DNA of 34,078 bases. Origin: an uncultured Selenomonadales bacterium (lineage in GTDB: Bacteria > Bacillota > Negativicutes > Acidaminococcales > Acidaminococcaceae). The notes under the pieces are model-generated. The model made no database searches and had not been told where the DNA came from. It saw only the letters and a program-made list of their open reading frames with translations. Below are positions 13,493-21,073 of this stretch, in pieces (positions within the stretch are counted from its first letter, which is position 1; every line of letters starts with the position of its first letter). The translations under genes were made by a program, and so were the position numbers. Location of the stretch: contig ONEW01000027.1 of assembly GCA_900316935.1 (NCBI GenBank), positions 1 through 34,078 on the forward strand, written 5' to 3'.

Positions 13493-13581
13493 CTGACTGG
13501 CCCGGCAGGTTTCAACCGGGAAAAATCAATCCGGAACGACAAACCACGGGAGTGGATCGGGAGGATTTAGGAGGAATGGCC

Positions 13582-14085
13582 ATGCGTAGAGCGGTGTGCT
13601 CCGGCAGCTTCGATCCTGTGACCAAGGGTCATCTCGATATCATCGAACGAGCCAGCCGCATGTTTGATGAAATCATTGTATGTGTGTTTTTCAATCCGAC
13701 CAAGGATAAGGCGTTGTTCACACCGGAAGAGAGGGTGGCCATGCTGAAGACGGCCACGTCCCATCTTCCGAATGTCAAGGTGACGAGTTACAGCGGACTC
13801 CTGAACGATTTCTGCGTGACCCGGGAAGCCCCGTTCATCGTGCGCGGCCTGCGGGCGTTCACGGATTTCGAGTACGAATTCCAGCGGGCCCTGCTCCTGA
13901 AGAAGATGAACGAAACCCTGGAGACGGTCTTCATCATGACGAAGGCCGAATATTCCTACATCAGTTCGTCCGGCGTGCGGGAAATCCTGACGTTTGACGG
14001 CGACATCAACATGCTGGTCCCGAACGAGGTCGGCAAACAGATCCACGACTTCCTGAAACACAAGGATTGGGAACCGTGCGACTGA
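13582..14085 (+). CDS. coaD: Phosphopantetheine adenylyltransferase
   Basis: A 167-residue nucleotidyltransferase that transfers AMP from ATP to 4'-phosphopantetheine, the penultimate step of coenzyme A synthesis. The start at 13582 gives the standard N-terminus MRRAVCSGSFDPVTKGHLDI, with the (H/T)xGH motif as TKGH. The ISSSGVRE motif near residue 127 binds ATP phosphates, and FIVRGLRAFTDFEYEFQ matches the family. AGGAGG at 13569-13574 is 7 bases from this ATG and only one from the in-frame ATG at 13576. CoA is the source of the phosphopantetheine arm of ACP encoded about 7.8 kb downstream. Confidence 0.96.
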   Translation: MRRAVCSGSFDPVTKGHLDIIERASRMFDEIIVCVFFNPTKDKALFTPEERVAMLKTATSHLPNVKVTSYSGLLNDFCVTREAPFIVRGLRAFTDFEYEFQRALLLKKMNETLETVFIMTKAEYSYISSSGVREILTFDGDINMLVPNEVGKQIHDFLKHKDWEPCD

Positions 14086-14152
14086 TACATCTTTTTCCGG
14101 ATGGGATATCCACACGAAGCGTTGTCAAAATAAGAAGAAAGAGGAAGGCACT

Positions 14153-14824
14153 ATGATTGAGAGAGAAAAGCTTGGAACCAATGAAACCCTGAAATCGATT
14201 TTCGATGAACTGTTCAATTTGATCAGCGAAGCGAACCGTCTGCCGCTGACGGAAAAGATCATCATTGATGAGCAGGATCTCTCCGCCATCATTGACGAGC
14301 TGCGCGACGCGATTCCCAAAGAAGTCCAGAACGCCGGCAAGGTCCTCGAGGACCAGAAGAACATCGTGGAAAACGCCCAGGCGGAAGCATCCGCCATTGT
14401 GGAAAAGGCGAACACCGAGGCGGAACACATCATTACGGCCGCCAAGGAGGAAGCGGAACGCATCCTGCGCCAGGAAGACATCGTGAAGCAGGCGGAAGCC
14501 CTCTCCAGGGACATCAAGAACAACGCCCTGCGCTATGCCGACCAGGTGAAGCGCGACGCCGACACTTATTCTGACAACATGAAGAACGATTCCCTGAAAT
14601 ACGCCGATGAAATGCTGAGCTTCCTGGCACAGAACCTGGATACCAATCTGGGCTCCGCCCTCAAGTCGCTGCAAGACAACCACGAGACCATCGAGTCGGA
14701 ACGGCAGAAACTGGCCGAAGTGGTCAACGGCCGGGTGCAGCATGTTGCAGACGATGAAGAAGAAACGGGACCGGCTCAGCCGGAAATGCAGGGGGCGGAC
14801 CCTGCTGCACCGGAAGAGGAGTGA
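14153..14824 (+). CDS. Coiled-coil protein resembling ATP synthase b-subunit / DivIVA-like proteins
   Basis: A 223-residue acidic protein without signal peptide or membrane segment. The first 60 residues form a compact region (ETLKSIFDELFNLISEANRL, PLTEKIIIDEQDLSAIIDEL). A long alanine- and glutamate-rich helix from about 75 to 165 follows (VLEDQKNIVENAQAEASAIV, then ANTEAEHIITAAKEEAERIL), with heptad spacing and the AxxEA pattern of F-type ATPase b subunits. The C-terminus is a low-complexity acidic tail (DDEEETGPAQPEMQGADPAA). Proteins like this often follow coaD in Clostridia and Negativicutes and are annotated as ATPase-like. The function is unknown; a scaffold or division-related role is possible. 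GAGGAAGG gives a clear start, and a terminator follows. Confidence 0.8.
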   Translation: MIEREKLGTNETLKSIFDELFNLISEANRLPLTEKIIIDEQDLSAIIDELRDAIPKEVQNAGKVLEDQKNIVENAQAEASAIVEKANTEAEHIITAAKEEAERILRQEDIVKQAEALSRDIKNNALRYADQVKRDADTYSDNMKNDSLKYADEMLSFLAQNLDTNLGSALKSLQDNHETIESERQKLAEVVNGRVQHVADDEEETGPAQPEMQGADPAAPEEE

Positions 14825-14834
14825 AGAAACAGGG

Positions 14835-14869
14835 AAAAGCGGCTTGCCCGGAAGGACGAGCCGCTTTTT
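14835..14869 (+). terminator. Rho-independent terminator of the rsmD-coaD unit
   Basis: AAAAGCGGCT (14835-14844) pairs with AGCCGCTTTT (14859-14868), with a T-run at 14865-14869. It lies between convergent genes and may act on tmcAL as well. Confidence 0.88.
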
Positions 14870-14907
14870 GTATGCAGAGACAGGGAGACGCGGGGCAGTC
14901 TTGTCAT

Positions 14908-16209
14908 TCAGCCGCCATAATAGGGGGATACGGTGTAGTCCAGCCCGGACACGCCGGTGAATCCGCGCAGCTGGCACCACAGGTCCGTAGCGCGGAAGTC
15001 GGCCAGAAGCTCCGGGTACCAGTCTGCGTCCCGGTACTGCGCGGCGTCGGCCGCTTTGGTGAGGACAGGTGCGGAGGCCTTCTGCTTCATTGCTTTGAGG
15101 AGGGCGCGGCCCCGTTCGTTGAAGGCCAGCACGCGGAGACAGCCGGGACGGGGTTCCCGGGTCCAGAAGGAGCGGGGCAGGCCGAAGAGCAGCATGAGGC
15201 AGACGCGGTGGATGACGGGCGCGGCGTAGCGTTTTGTGACAACGGCCCGCAGATAGGCCTGCCAGCCATCCTGCAGGGCGCCCCGGGCGTTGTAGAGACG
15301 GGCGCACAGACCGGCGTCGGCGTTGCACAGACCGTACAGGTCCGTGGCGCCGTGGAGGGCGAAGAAATAGGCCAGCAGGACGGCCAGGCGGTCGCCGAAG
15401 GGACGCGTGTCCATCAGCTCCGGTGCATCGGAGCGGCGGCGGGGCGCGTCACCGTGCAGGGCGGCCGTGAGCCGGGCCGCACTGGGCGCAGGCAGGACAC
15501 CGGCGAGTGCTTGTTCCGTAGCGGTGCTTCCAGTGGCACCGCCGCTTTCCAGAAAGCGCCGGATGGCCGAAGCGGAAGCGCAGGGCGGAACCAGTTCCGT
15601 ACTTGTGTACCCTTCGCCGAGGCGGGGTAGGAAATGCAGGGTCAGAGGCAGGCCGTACTGCCCGATGGCCTTTTCATAGGCCAGGGCGAGGATGTTGTTG
15701 GATCCCTTGAGCAGGGGCGCTGCTTCCGGCCGGTACGCACGGACTGCCTTTTCCCATGCCGTGCCGTAGGATTCGCCTTCCCGCAGGAACCGGCGCAGGG
15801 CCTCGTTGCCTTCGGGCGAACGCAGGAAGAGCGCCGTGTCCTTGATCAGGCGCCCGGCGCGCTCCATGTCCGTATCCCCTCTGCCCAGCCCTTCGACACC
15901 GCAGAAGGCGTAGTCCGTGATGCCCGTTGCCGCCAGGGCGGCCATGCCGCCGGCAGCGAAAAAGTCGGCGCTGCGCAGCGAATGGAGGACCGGCAGTTCC
16001 AGGACGAGGTCGACGCCGCAATCGACGGCCGCCGCCGCGCGGGTCCATTTGTCCAGCAGCGCCGGTTCGCCGTGCTGGATGAAACTGCCGCTCAGGACGG
16101 CCGTCACCGGGACATCGCCGTACTGTTCCCGCAGCATCGCCAGCTGGCGCGCGTGTCCGTTATGGAAAGGATTGTATTCGGCCGTGAGGCCTGCACAATG
16201 AATCGTCAT
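14908..16209 (-). CDS. tmcAL: tRNA(Met) cytidine acetate ligase TmcAL
   Basis: A 433-residue nucleotidyltransferase-like enzyme (formerly YlbM) that uses ATP and acetate to make N4-acetylcytidine at the wobble base of elongator tRNA-Met. The start at 16209 gives the family N-terminus MTIHCAGLTAEYNPFHNGHA, with the HxGH-type motif as HNGH; AAGGAAA lies about 7 bases upstream. Further family blocks are VTAVLSGSFIQHGEPALLDK, VDLVLELPVLHSLRSADFFA and LKGSNNILALAYEKAI. The C-terminal part (about 290-433) is alanine-rich and helical and somewhat longer than usual. Longer upstream readings lack a ribosome site. It has its own promoter at 16279-16308. Confidence 0.93.
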   Translation of the reverse strand: MTIHCAGLTAEYNPFHNGHARQLAMLREQYGDVPVTAVLSGSFIQHGEPALLDKWTRAAAAVDCGVDLVLELPVLHSLRSADFFAAGGMAALAATGITDYAFCGVEGLGRGDTDMERAGRLIKDTALFLRSPEGNEALRRFLREGESYGTAWEKAVRAYRPEAAPLLKGSNNILALAYEKAIGQYGLPLTLHFLPRLGEGYTSTELVPPCASASAIRRFLESGGATGSTATEQALAGVLPAPSAARLTAALHGDAPRRRSDAPELMDTRPFGDRLAVLLAYFFALHGATDLYGLCNADAGLCARLYNARGALQDGWQAYLRAVVTKRYAAPVIHRVCLMLLFGLPRSFWTREPRPGCLRVLAFNERGRALLKAMKQKASAPVLTKAADAAQYRDADWYPELLADFRATDLWCQLRGFTGVSGLDYTVSPYYGG

Positions 16210-16278
16210 GGTGGTTTCCTTCTTTATAATATGATGGGATTGCCTGGAACGGGGTGGTTGCCAAATCATTCCAACCAT

Positions 16279-16308
16279 ATTATAATAAAGCCCTGAGATT
16301 CCGTGCAA
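16279..16308 (-). promoter_or_regulatory. tmcAL promoter
   Basis: On the minus strand TTGCAC (16303-16308) and TATAAT (16279-16284) with 18-base spacing, about 70 bases before the start codon. The -10 lies in one arm of an imperfect inverted repeat (CTTTATAATATG at 16222-16233 against CATATTATAATAAAG at 16276-16290). Confidence 0.6.
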
Positions 16309-16359
16309 GGCCCGGCAATGGATTCCCGTCCGGGGGAAAGGATTGTCCCGTAATTCTCC

Positions 16360-16388
16360 TTGACAAAGATTTTCCCGATAGCTATAAT
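16360..16388 (+). promoter_or_regulatory. Consensus promoter of yceD-rpmF
   Basis: Perfect TTGACA (16360-16365) and perfect TATAAT (16383-16388) with 17-base spacing. The start is expected near 16395, only about 12 bases before the yceD ATG. Confidence 0.92.
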
Positions 16389-16406
16389 TGTAACGATTGG
16401 TGAAAT

Positions 16407-16910
16407 ATGATTAAAATCAATGTCGTAGAAATCAAAAAACAGCTGACCGGAGAAAAAGACTTCCGTTTCGATGTCGGCCCGGACGAACTGGGTTTGTCCG
16501 AACAGGACCTGCCGGTGGACGGCCAGGTACATATCGAAGGAAAGATCACCAATGCCGGCGACGTCCTGTTGGTGAACGTCTCGGAAAAGGCGGTCGTCCG
16601 GCGGACCTGCGCCCGCTGCCTGAAGGAATTCACGGCGGAAAGTACCGCGAAGGCGTTGGAGAAGTTTTATCCGGAAGGCAGTCAGAGCGTTGAGAGTGAT
16701 GCTTATGTCTACGAGGGCGATTTCGTCGATGTGACGGAGCTGCTTCGTGAGAGCCTGCTGTTAGCGGAACCTCTGAGAGTCTTGTGCAAGGAAGACTGTA
16801 AGGGTATCTGTCCGGTCTGCGGGGCGGACCGCAATATCCATCCCTGTGGCTGCGATACCCGGACAATCGACCCGAGACTGTCGGCATTAAAGCAATTCAT
16901 CAAATATTAA
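16407..16910 (+). CDS. yceD: YceD / DUF177 family protein
   Basis: A 167-residue protein of the DUF177 family, found directly before rpmF in most bacteria; in E. coli and plants it is linked to 23S rRNA accumulation. The N-terminal half forms beta strands (FDVGPDELGLSEQDLPVDGQ, VHIEGKITNAGDVLLVNVSE). The conserved core CARCLKEF begins near residue 70, and EGDFVDVTELLRESLLLAEP is the typical helix. The C-terminal CKEDCKGICPVCGADRN and a following CGCD make a cysteine-rich, probably zinc-binding end seen in Firmicute members. The ribosome site is weak (GGTGA) and the leader only about 12 bases. It is 34 bases upstream of rpmF and certainly cotranscribed with it. Confidence 0.9.
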   Translation: MIKINVVEIKKQLTGEKDFRFDVGPDELGLSEQDLPVDGQVHIEGKITNAGDVLLVNVSEKAVVRRTCARCLKEFTAESTAKALEKFYPEGSQSVESDAYVYEGDFVDVTELLRESLLLAEPLRVLCKEDCKGICPVCGADRNIHPCGCDTRTIDPRLSALKQFIKY

Positions 16911-16944
16911 ATTCACCATTATCGTGTGAGGAGGTGTATTTGCA

Positions 16945-17124
16945 ATGGCAGTACCGAAGAGAAAAATGACGAAAGCCCGTCGCGACGCCCGTCGTGCCAA
17001 CTGGAAACTGACCGCTCCCAACCTGGTTGAATGTCCTCAGTGCCACGAAATGAAGATGCCCCATCGTGTTTGCCCCAGCTGCGGCTACTATGATGGCAAG
17101 GAAGTCGTTAAGACGGAAGACTGA
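16945..17124 (+). CDS. rpmF: 50S ribosomal protein L32
   Basis: A 59-residue ribosomal protein. [20 protein letters not shown] is the standard L32 N-terminus. A zinc ribbon follows as CPQC (from Cys30) and CPSC (from Cys43), so this is the zinc-containing C+ form. GAGGAGGTG precedes the ATG at 16945. It shares a transcript with yceD and ends at a terminator at 17138. The position directly before the fatty acid genes is conserved and couples ribosome and lipid gene neighbourhoods. Confidence 0.97.
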   Translation: MAVPKRKMTKARRDARRANWKLTAPNLVECPQCHEMKMPHRVCPSCGYYDGKEVVKTED

Positions 17125-17137
17125 GTTCGGAGAATCT

Positions 17138-17176
17138 ACCCTGGACCCTTACGGGTTTCGGGGTTTTTTCTTTTTT
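17138..17176 (+). terminator. Terminator after rpmF
   Basis: ACCC...ACCC (17138-17148) pairs with GGGT...GGGGT (17153-17164) around TTAC, with internal mismatches, followed by T6-C-T6 at 17164-17176. Confidence 0.75.
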
Positions 17177-17214
17177 CCGGCACTTTTGCCGGCCTTGCGG
17201 CCGGCCGGTGCCGG
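17177..17214. repeat. GC-rich nested hairpin after the rpmF terminator
   Basis: CCGGCAC (17177-17183) pairs with GTGCCGG (17208-17214), and inside it GCCGGCC (17188-17194) pairs with GGCCGGC (17199-17205) around TTGC. It directly follows the T-run, has no T-run of its own, and may protect the 3' end or block readthrough. Besides this, the 309-base gap 17125-17433 holds the terminator, an AT-rich imperfect inverted repeat, and the fapR promoter and operator. Confidence 0.65.
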
Positions 17215-17347
17215 ACATGTCTACCGGGACAGGTACGGCAGGTTACACAGGGCCGGAATGACTCACTTTTTGTGTTAAGTCATATTGCAAATCACAAAAT
17301 ATAGTGATATTTTCAAAGAAAATCAGGAAAAATTTGCCTGCCGGGGC

Positions 17348-17376
17348 TTGCATTACGGTACCATACCCTGTATAAT
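17348..17376 (+). promoter_or_regulatory. Promoter of the fapR-plsX-fab operon
   Basis: TTGCAT (17348-17353) and perfect TATAAT (17371-17376) with 17-base spacing. The predicted start is near 17383, about 50 bases before fapR. Confidence 0.85.
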
Positions 17377-17387
17377 GTCAACAGATA

Positions 17388-17404
17388 TTATGACTAGGTA
17401 ATAA
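17388..17404. promoter_or_regulatory. Candidate FapR operator
   Basis: TTATGACTAGGTAATAA is a 17-base imperfect dyad (TTAT...ATAA ends). It has the size of FapR boxes known from Bacillus (type TTAGTA...TACTAA) but a diverged sequence. It lies about 5 bases downstream of the predicted start in front of fapR, where FapR autoregulation is expected. Malonyl-CoA would release the repressor. Confidence 0.5.
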
Positions 17405-17433
17405 AATTAAGGTGATAAAGTCCGGGTGATAAA

Positions 17434-18012
17434 ATGAATTCTTCCAAAAAGTTAATACGGCAGAAGCAGCTGCAGATGCTGATCCGCAAGAATCCATTTT
17501 TGACGGACGCGCAGCTGGCGGATTCGCTGCATGTCAGCGTACCGACGGTCCGGCTGGACCGCATCTGCCTCAACATTCCCGAATTGCGCGTGCGTACCCG
17601 CCAAATGGCGAGTACGGCGCAGACCCGCCTGCGTGCCATCGACAAGAAGGATATCGTCGGGGAGCTCGTGGACCTGGAGTTGAACCGGGTCGGCATTTCC
17701 ACGCTGACCATCTCCAACGACATGGTGCTGGAAAAGACCGGCGTAGGCCGCGGGTACTTCATGTTCGCCATGGCCGATACGCTGGCCTTGGCTCTGGTGG
17801 ACACGGATTTTGCGCTGACGGCCGTCAGCAATGTGAAGTACAAGGTGCCCGTGCATCCCGGTGACCGGCTCGTTGCCAAAGCCGAGGTCATGCATATCAA
17901 GGGCGACCGTTACTATATCAAGGTCATCATCCGGAACGGGAGTGTGGAAGTGTTCCGGGCCAAATTCATCATCGTAGCCGTAGGGCAGGAGAAGGAGCAG
18001 CGAGAAGCATGA
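17434..18012 (+). CDS. fapR: Transcriptional repressor of fatty acid synthesis FapR
   Basis: A 192-residue regulator. The N-terminal winged helix (about 5-55) reads KKLIRQKQLQMLIRKNPFLT, then DAQLADSLHVSVPTVRLDR with a clear helix-turn-helix, and IPELRVRTRQMA leads into a linker helix. The C-terminal hot-dog fold (about 70-190) binds malonyl-CoA and reads VLEKTGVGRGYFMFAMADTL and VSNVKYKVPVHPGDRLVAKA, a typical FapR core. In Bacillus it represses fab and plsX genes until malonyl-CoA accumulates. It is the first gene of the lipid operon and overlaps plsX by four bases (ATGA at 18009), the classic arrangement. A candidate operator lies at 17388. Confidence 0.94.
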   Translation: MNSSKKLIRQKQLQMLIRKNPFLTDAQLADSLHVSVPTVRLDRICLNIPELRVRTRQMASTAQTRLRAIDKKDIVGELVDLELNRVGISTLTISNDMVLEKTGVGRGYFMFAMADTLALALVDTDFALTAVSNVKYKVPVHPGDRLVAKAEVMHIKGDRYYIKVIIRNGSVEVFRAKFIIVAVGQEKEQREA

Positions 18013-19040
18013 AGATCGCATTAGACGTAATGGGAACGGACTACGGCCCTTCCGAACTGGTTTTGGGCGCCGTCATGGCCGTGCAGGAATACGGTTGCGA
18101 TGTCGTGTTGGTGGGTGACGAATCCACCATCCAGGATTTGCTGAAAAAATACGGCGTGGAAAACAATCCGCACCTTTCCATCAAACATGCGTCCCAGGTC
18201 ATCGATATGCACGAGCATCCCGCCATCGCCGTCAAGACGAAGAAGGATGCGTCCATCGTCGTAGCCACGGAGCTGCTGCGCAACAAGGAGTGCGACGCCC
18301 TGGTCTCTTCGGGCAGCACCGGCGCGGCGGTTGCCTCGGCCCTGTTCCATCTGGGCCGCATCAAAGGTGTCGGCCGTCCGGCCATCGCGACGCCGATTCC
18401 GAGCCTGACGGGCACCACGGTGCTGCTGGACAGCGGTGCCAAAGTCGATGCCAAGCCGGACAACATGGTTCAGAGCGCCATTATGGGTTCCATTTATTCG
18501 GAACTGATGATCGGCGTGAAGAACCCCCGTGTAGGGCTCCTGAACATCGGCGAGGAAGAGACGAAGGGCAATGAACTGGCCCTTGCCACGTATCCGCTGC
18601 TGCAGCGGGAAAAACTGATTAACTTCATCGGCAACGTGGAAGGCCGTGACATCAATAAGGGCACGGTGGACGTCGTTGTCTGCGACGGCTTCGTCGGCAA
18701 CGTGGTCCTCAAATTCGCGGAAGGTCTGGCCAAGGCCATCCTGACCATGGTGAAGGCCGCCATCATGAACGGCGGTTTCTTTGCCAAACTCGGCGGCCTG
18801 CTGATTACGCCGGCCCTGCGCAAACTGAGGAAGACGCTGGATCCCGAAGCCTACGGCGGCGCGCTGCTGCTGGGCGTGCGGGCCCCCTTCTTCATCTGCC
18901 ATGGCAGCTCCAAGGCCCGGGCCATCAAGAGCGCCATCGGCGTGGCGGTCCACGGCGTGGAGAGCGATATCGTGGCCCATATCACGGACGCCATTGCCAA
19001 TCAGACGAGGATCGACGAAGTCGTCGGCCACATGAAATAA
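18009..19040 (+). CDS. plsX: Phosphate acyltransferase PlsX
   Basis: A 343-residue peripheral membrane enzyme that makes acyl-phosphate from acyl-ACP and phosphate, the entry to phosphatidic acid synthesis with PlsY. The N-terminus MKIALDVMGTDYGPSELVLG is diagnostic (A-x-D-x-M-G-x-D). ALVSSGSTGAAVASALFHLG, RPAIATPIPSL and GLLNIGEEETKGNE are further family blocks. The C-terminal half has VDVVVCDGFVGNVVLKFAEG and GGALLLGVRAPFFICHGSSK. The length matches. It is translationally coupled to fapR by a four-base overlap; fabH follows after 51 bases. No defect is seen. Confidence 0.97.
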   Translation: MKIALDVMGTDYGPSELVLGAVMAVQEYGCDVVLVGDESTIQDLLKKYGVENNPHLSIKHASQVIDMHEHPAIAVKTKKDASIVVATELLRNKECDALVSSGSTGAAVASALFHLGRIKGVGRPAIATPIPSLTGTTVLLDSGAKVDAKPDNMVQSAIMGSIYSELMIGVKNPRVGLLNIGEEETKGNELALATYPLLQREKLINFIGNVEGRDINKGTVDVVVCDGFVGNVVLKFAEGLAKAILTMVKAAIMNGGFFAKLGGLLITPALRKLRKTLDPEAYGGALLLGVRAPFFICHGSSKARAIKSAIGVAVHGVESDIVAHITDAIANQTRIDEVVGHMK

Positions 19041-19091
19041 TCTTGCGCGGGTCTGGTTCCCGGACCTGTGACAGACGGAGGGAAAAGATAC

Positions 19092-20081
19092 ATGGGATTT
19101 TCCGCAGGAATTCTCGGGACAGGTGCCTGCCTGCCTGAAAAAGTGATGACCAACTTCGACCTGGAGAAGCTTGTCGATACATCGAACGAATGGATTGTCG
19201 AACGGACGGGGATTCGGGAACGGCGCATCGCCGACCCGGAGACGGCCACGTCGGACATGTGCCTGAAAGCTGCCAGGGCGGCCCTGAAGGATGCCGGCGT
19301 CAAGGCGGAGGAGCTGGATCTGATCATCGTGGCCACGGCCACGCCGGACTACATGTTTCCGTCCACGGCCTGCATCGTCCAGGACAAGCTTGGTGCGGCG
19401 CATGCCGGCGCCTTCGACCTGGCGGCAGGCTGCTCGGGCTTCGTGTACGGCTTCAGCGTGGCATCGCAGATGATTGCCAGCGGCCTGTACCAGAAGGTCC
19501 TGGTCATCGGGGCCGAAACCTTGTCCCGCATCATGGACTGGACGGACCGCAACACCTGCGTCCTTTTCGGCGACGGTGCCGGCGCCGCGGTCGTGGGCCG
19601 CGTGGAGGACGGGTACGGCGTCCTGGCCCTGGAGCTGGGGTCCAAAGGCAGCGGGGCCATGGAACTGTACCAGCCTGCCGGCGGCAGCCGCCGGCCCGCA
19701 ACGCATGAAACGGTGGACGGGCACGGCCACTTCATCCATATGAACGGGAAAGAGGTCTACAAGTTTGCCGCCCGCATCATGCCGGCCACGTGCAAACGCG
19801 TGCTTGCGAAAGCGGGCCTGACCATCGGCGACGTGGACATGCTGTTCCCGCACCAGGCCAACCAGCGCATCATCGACAACGCGGTGAAGCACTTGAAGAT
19901 CGACCCGGCCAAGGTCTGGGTCAATATCGATAAATACGGCAACACTTCCGCTGCCTGCATCCCCATCTGTCTGACGGAAGCCCAGCGGGAAGGGCGCCTG
20001 CATAAAGGGGACAACGTCCTGGTTGTCGCCTTTGGTACAGGTCTCACGTGGGGATCCATGCTCCTGAAGTGGGCCAAATAA
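19092..20081 (+). CDS. fabH: 3-oxoacyl-ACP synthase III (KAS III)
   Basis: A 329-residue thiolase-fold condensing enzyme that joins acetyl- or branched acyl-CoA to malonyl-ACP to start fatty acid chains. Catalytic residues are Cys114 in LAAGCSGFVYG, His in FPHQANQRIID and Asn in YGNTSAACIP. TSNEWIVERTGIRERR matches the family start. The ATG at 19092 is set by GGAGGG at 19077-19082. A short branched-chain preference cannot be read from sequence. It lies between plsX and fabD in the FapR-controlled operon. Confidence 0.97.
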   Translation: MGFSAGILGTGACLPEKVMTNFDLEKLVDTSNEWIVERTGIRERRIADPETATSDMCLKAARAALKDAGVKAEELDLIIVATATPDYMFPSTACIVQDKLGAAHAGAFDLAAGCSGFVYGFSVASQMIASGLYQKVLVIGAETLSRIMDWTDRNTCVLFGDGAGAAVVGRVEDGYGVLALELGSKGSGAMELYQPAGGSRRPATHETVDGHGHFIHMNGKEVYKFAARIMPATCKRVLAKAGLTIGDVDMLFPHQANQRIIDNAVKHLKIDPAKVWVNIDKYGNTSAACIPICLTEAQREGRLHKGDNVLVVAFGTGLTWGSMLLKWAK

Positions 20082-20124
20082 ACGAACCTGCAACAGTCTG
20101 TAAACCTGCAAGGAGGTCATTCCA

Positions 20125-21072
20125 ATGTCAAAAGTCGCATTTCTGTTCCCCGGCCAGGGGTCCCAGAAAGTAGGTATGAGCAAGGATTTCTACGATAATT
20201 CCGCCTGTGCGAAACAGGTCTTCGAGGAAGCCGACGACGCGCTGGGCTTCCCCATTTCGAAACTGTGCTTCGAAGGCCCGGAAGACCAGCTGCGCCTCAC
20301 CATGAACACGCAGCCGGCCATCCTGACCTGCAGCATCGCCGCCCTGGCCGTGCTCCGTGAAAACGGGCTGGACTGCACCATCGCCGGCGGCCACAGCCTG
20401 GGTGAATATTCCGCCCTCGTAGCGGCCGGCGTGCTGAGCCTGGCCGATGCCGTCCGGGCCGTACGCAAACGCGGCCAGTTCATGCAGGAAGCCGTTCCCG
20501 TCGGGGAAGGCGCCATGGCTGCCGTCATGGGCCTGACACCGGAACAGATCGTTGCAATCTGCCGGAAGGTGGAAAAAGAAGGTGGCGAAGCCGTCCAGGC
20601 CGTCAACTTCAACTGCCCCGGCCAGGTCGTCATTGCCGGCGCCACCGCCGCGGTGAACAAGGCCGTGGAAGCCCTGAAGGAAGCCGGTGCGCGCCGCGCC
20701 GTCATGCTTCCGGTCAGCGCCCCCTTCCACAGCACGCTCATGAAACCTGCCGCCGACCGCCTCAAGGAAGTGCTGGACCAGATCGAGTTCCACGATGCTG
20801 CCTTTCCGGTGGTTGCCAACGTGACGGCGGAACCGGAAACGGACGCCGAAGAAATCCGGGCCCTCCTGGTCCGCCAGGCCGCCAGCCCGGTCAAGTGGGA
20901 AATGTCCATGCACACCATGATCGACGTCGGGTACGATACCTTTGTCGAAGTCGGCCCGGGCCGCGTCCTGACCGGGTTCACCCGCAAAATCGACCGGTCC
21001 GTGACAGCCCTCAACGTAGAGGATATGGACAGTCTGGAAAAAACCCTTGCACATTTCAAGGAGGTCAGATAA
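20125..21072 (+). CDS. fabD: Malonyl-CoA:ACP transacylase
   Basis: A 315-residue acyltransferase that loads malonate from CoA onto ACP. MSKVAFLFPGQGSQKVGMSK is the typical start, and the nucleophile Ser91 lies in GGHSLGEYSALVA. The catalytic His occurs in VSAPFHSTLMKPA and the Q/R contacts in the early FPGQGSQ and QEAVPVGEGAMAAVMG parts. AAGGAGG sits 9-10 bases before the ATG. Its end carries the ribosome site of fabG (AAGGAGG at 21059-21065), so the two genes are adjacent with one base between stop and start. Confidence 0.97.
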   Translation: MSKVAFLFPGQGSQKVGMSKDFYDNSACAKQVFEEADDALGFPISKLCFEGPEDQLRLTMNTQPAILTCSIAALAVLRENGLDCTIAGGHSLGEYSALVAAGVLSLADAVRAVRKRGQFMQEAVPVGEGAMAAVMGLTPEQIVAICRKVEKEGGEAVQAVNFNCPGQVVIAGATAAVNKAVEALKEAGARRAVMLPVSAPFHSTLMKPAADRLKEVLDQIEFHDAAFPVVANVTAEPETDAEEIRALLVRQAASPVKWEMSMHTMIDVGYDTFVEVGPGRVLTGFTRKIDRSVTALNVEDMDSLEKTLAHFKEVR

Positions 21073-21073
21073 A

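Noticed and set aside
18021..20183. A 720-residue open frame on the minus strand
   Set aside because: It is antisense to plsX and fabH, which have all catalytic motifs. It is rich in H, R, G and D with no recognisable domain, as expected from GC-rich shadow frames.
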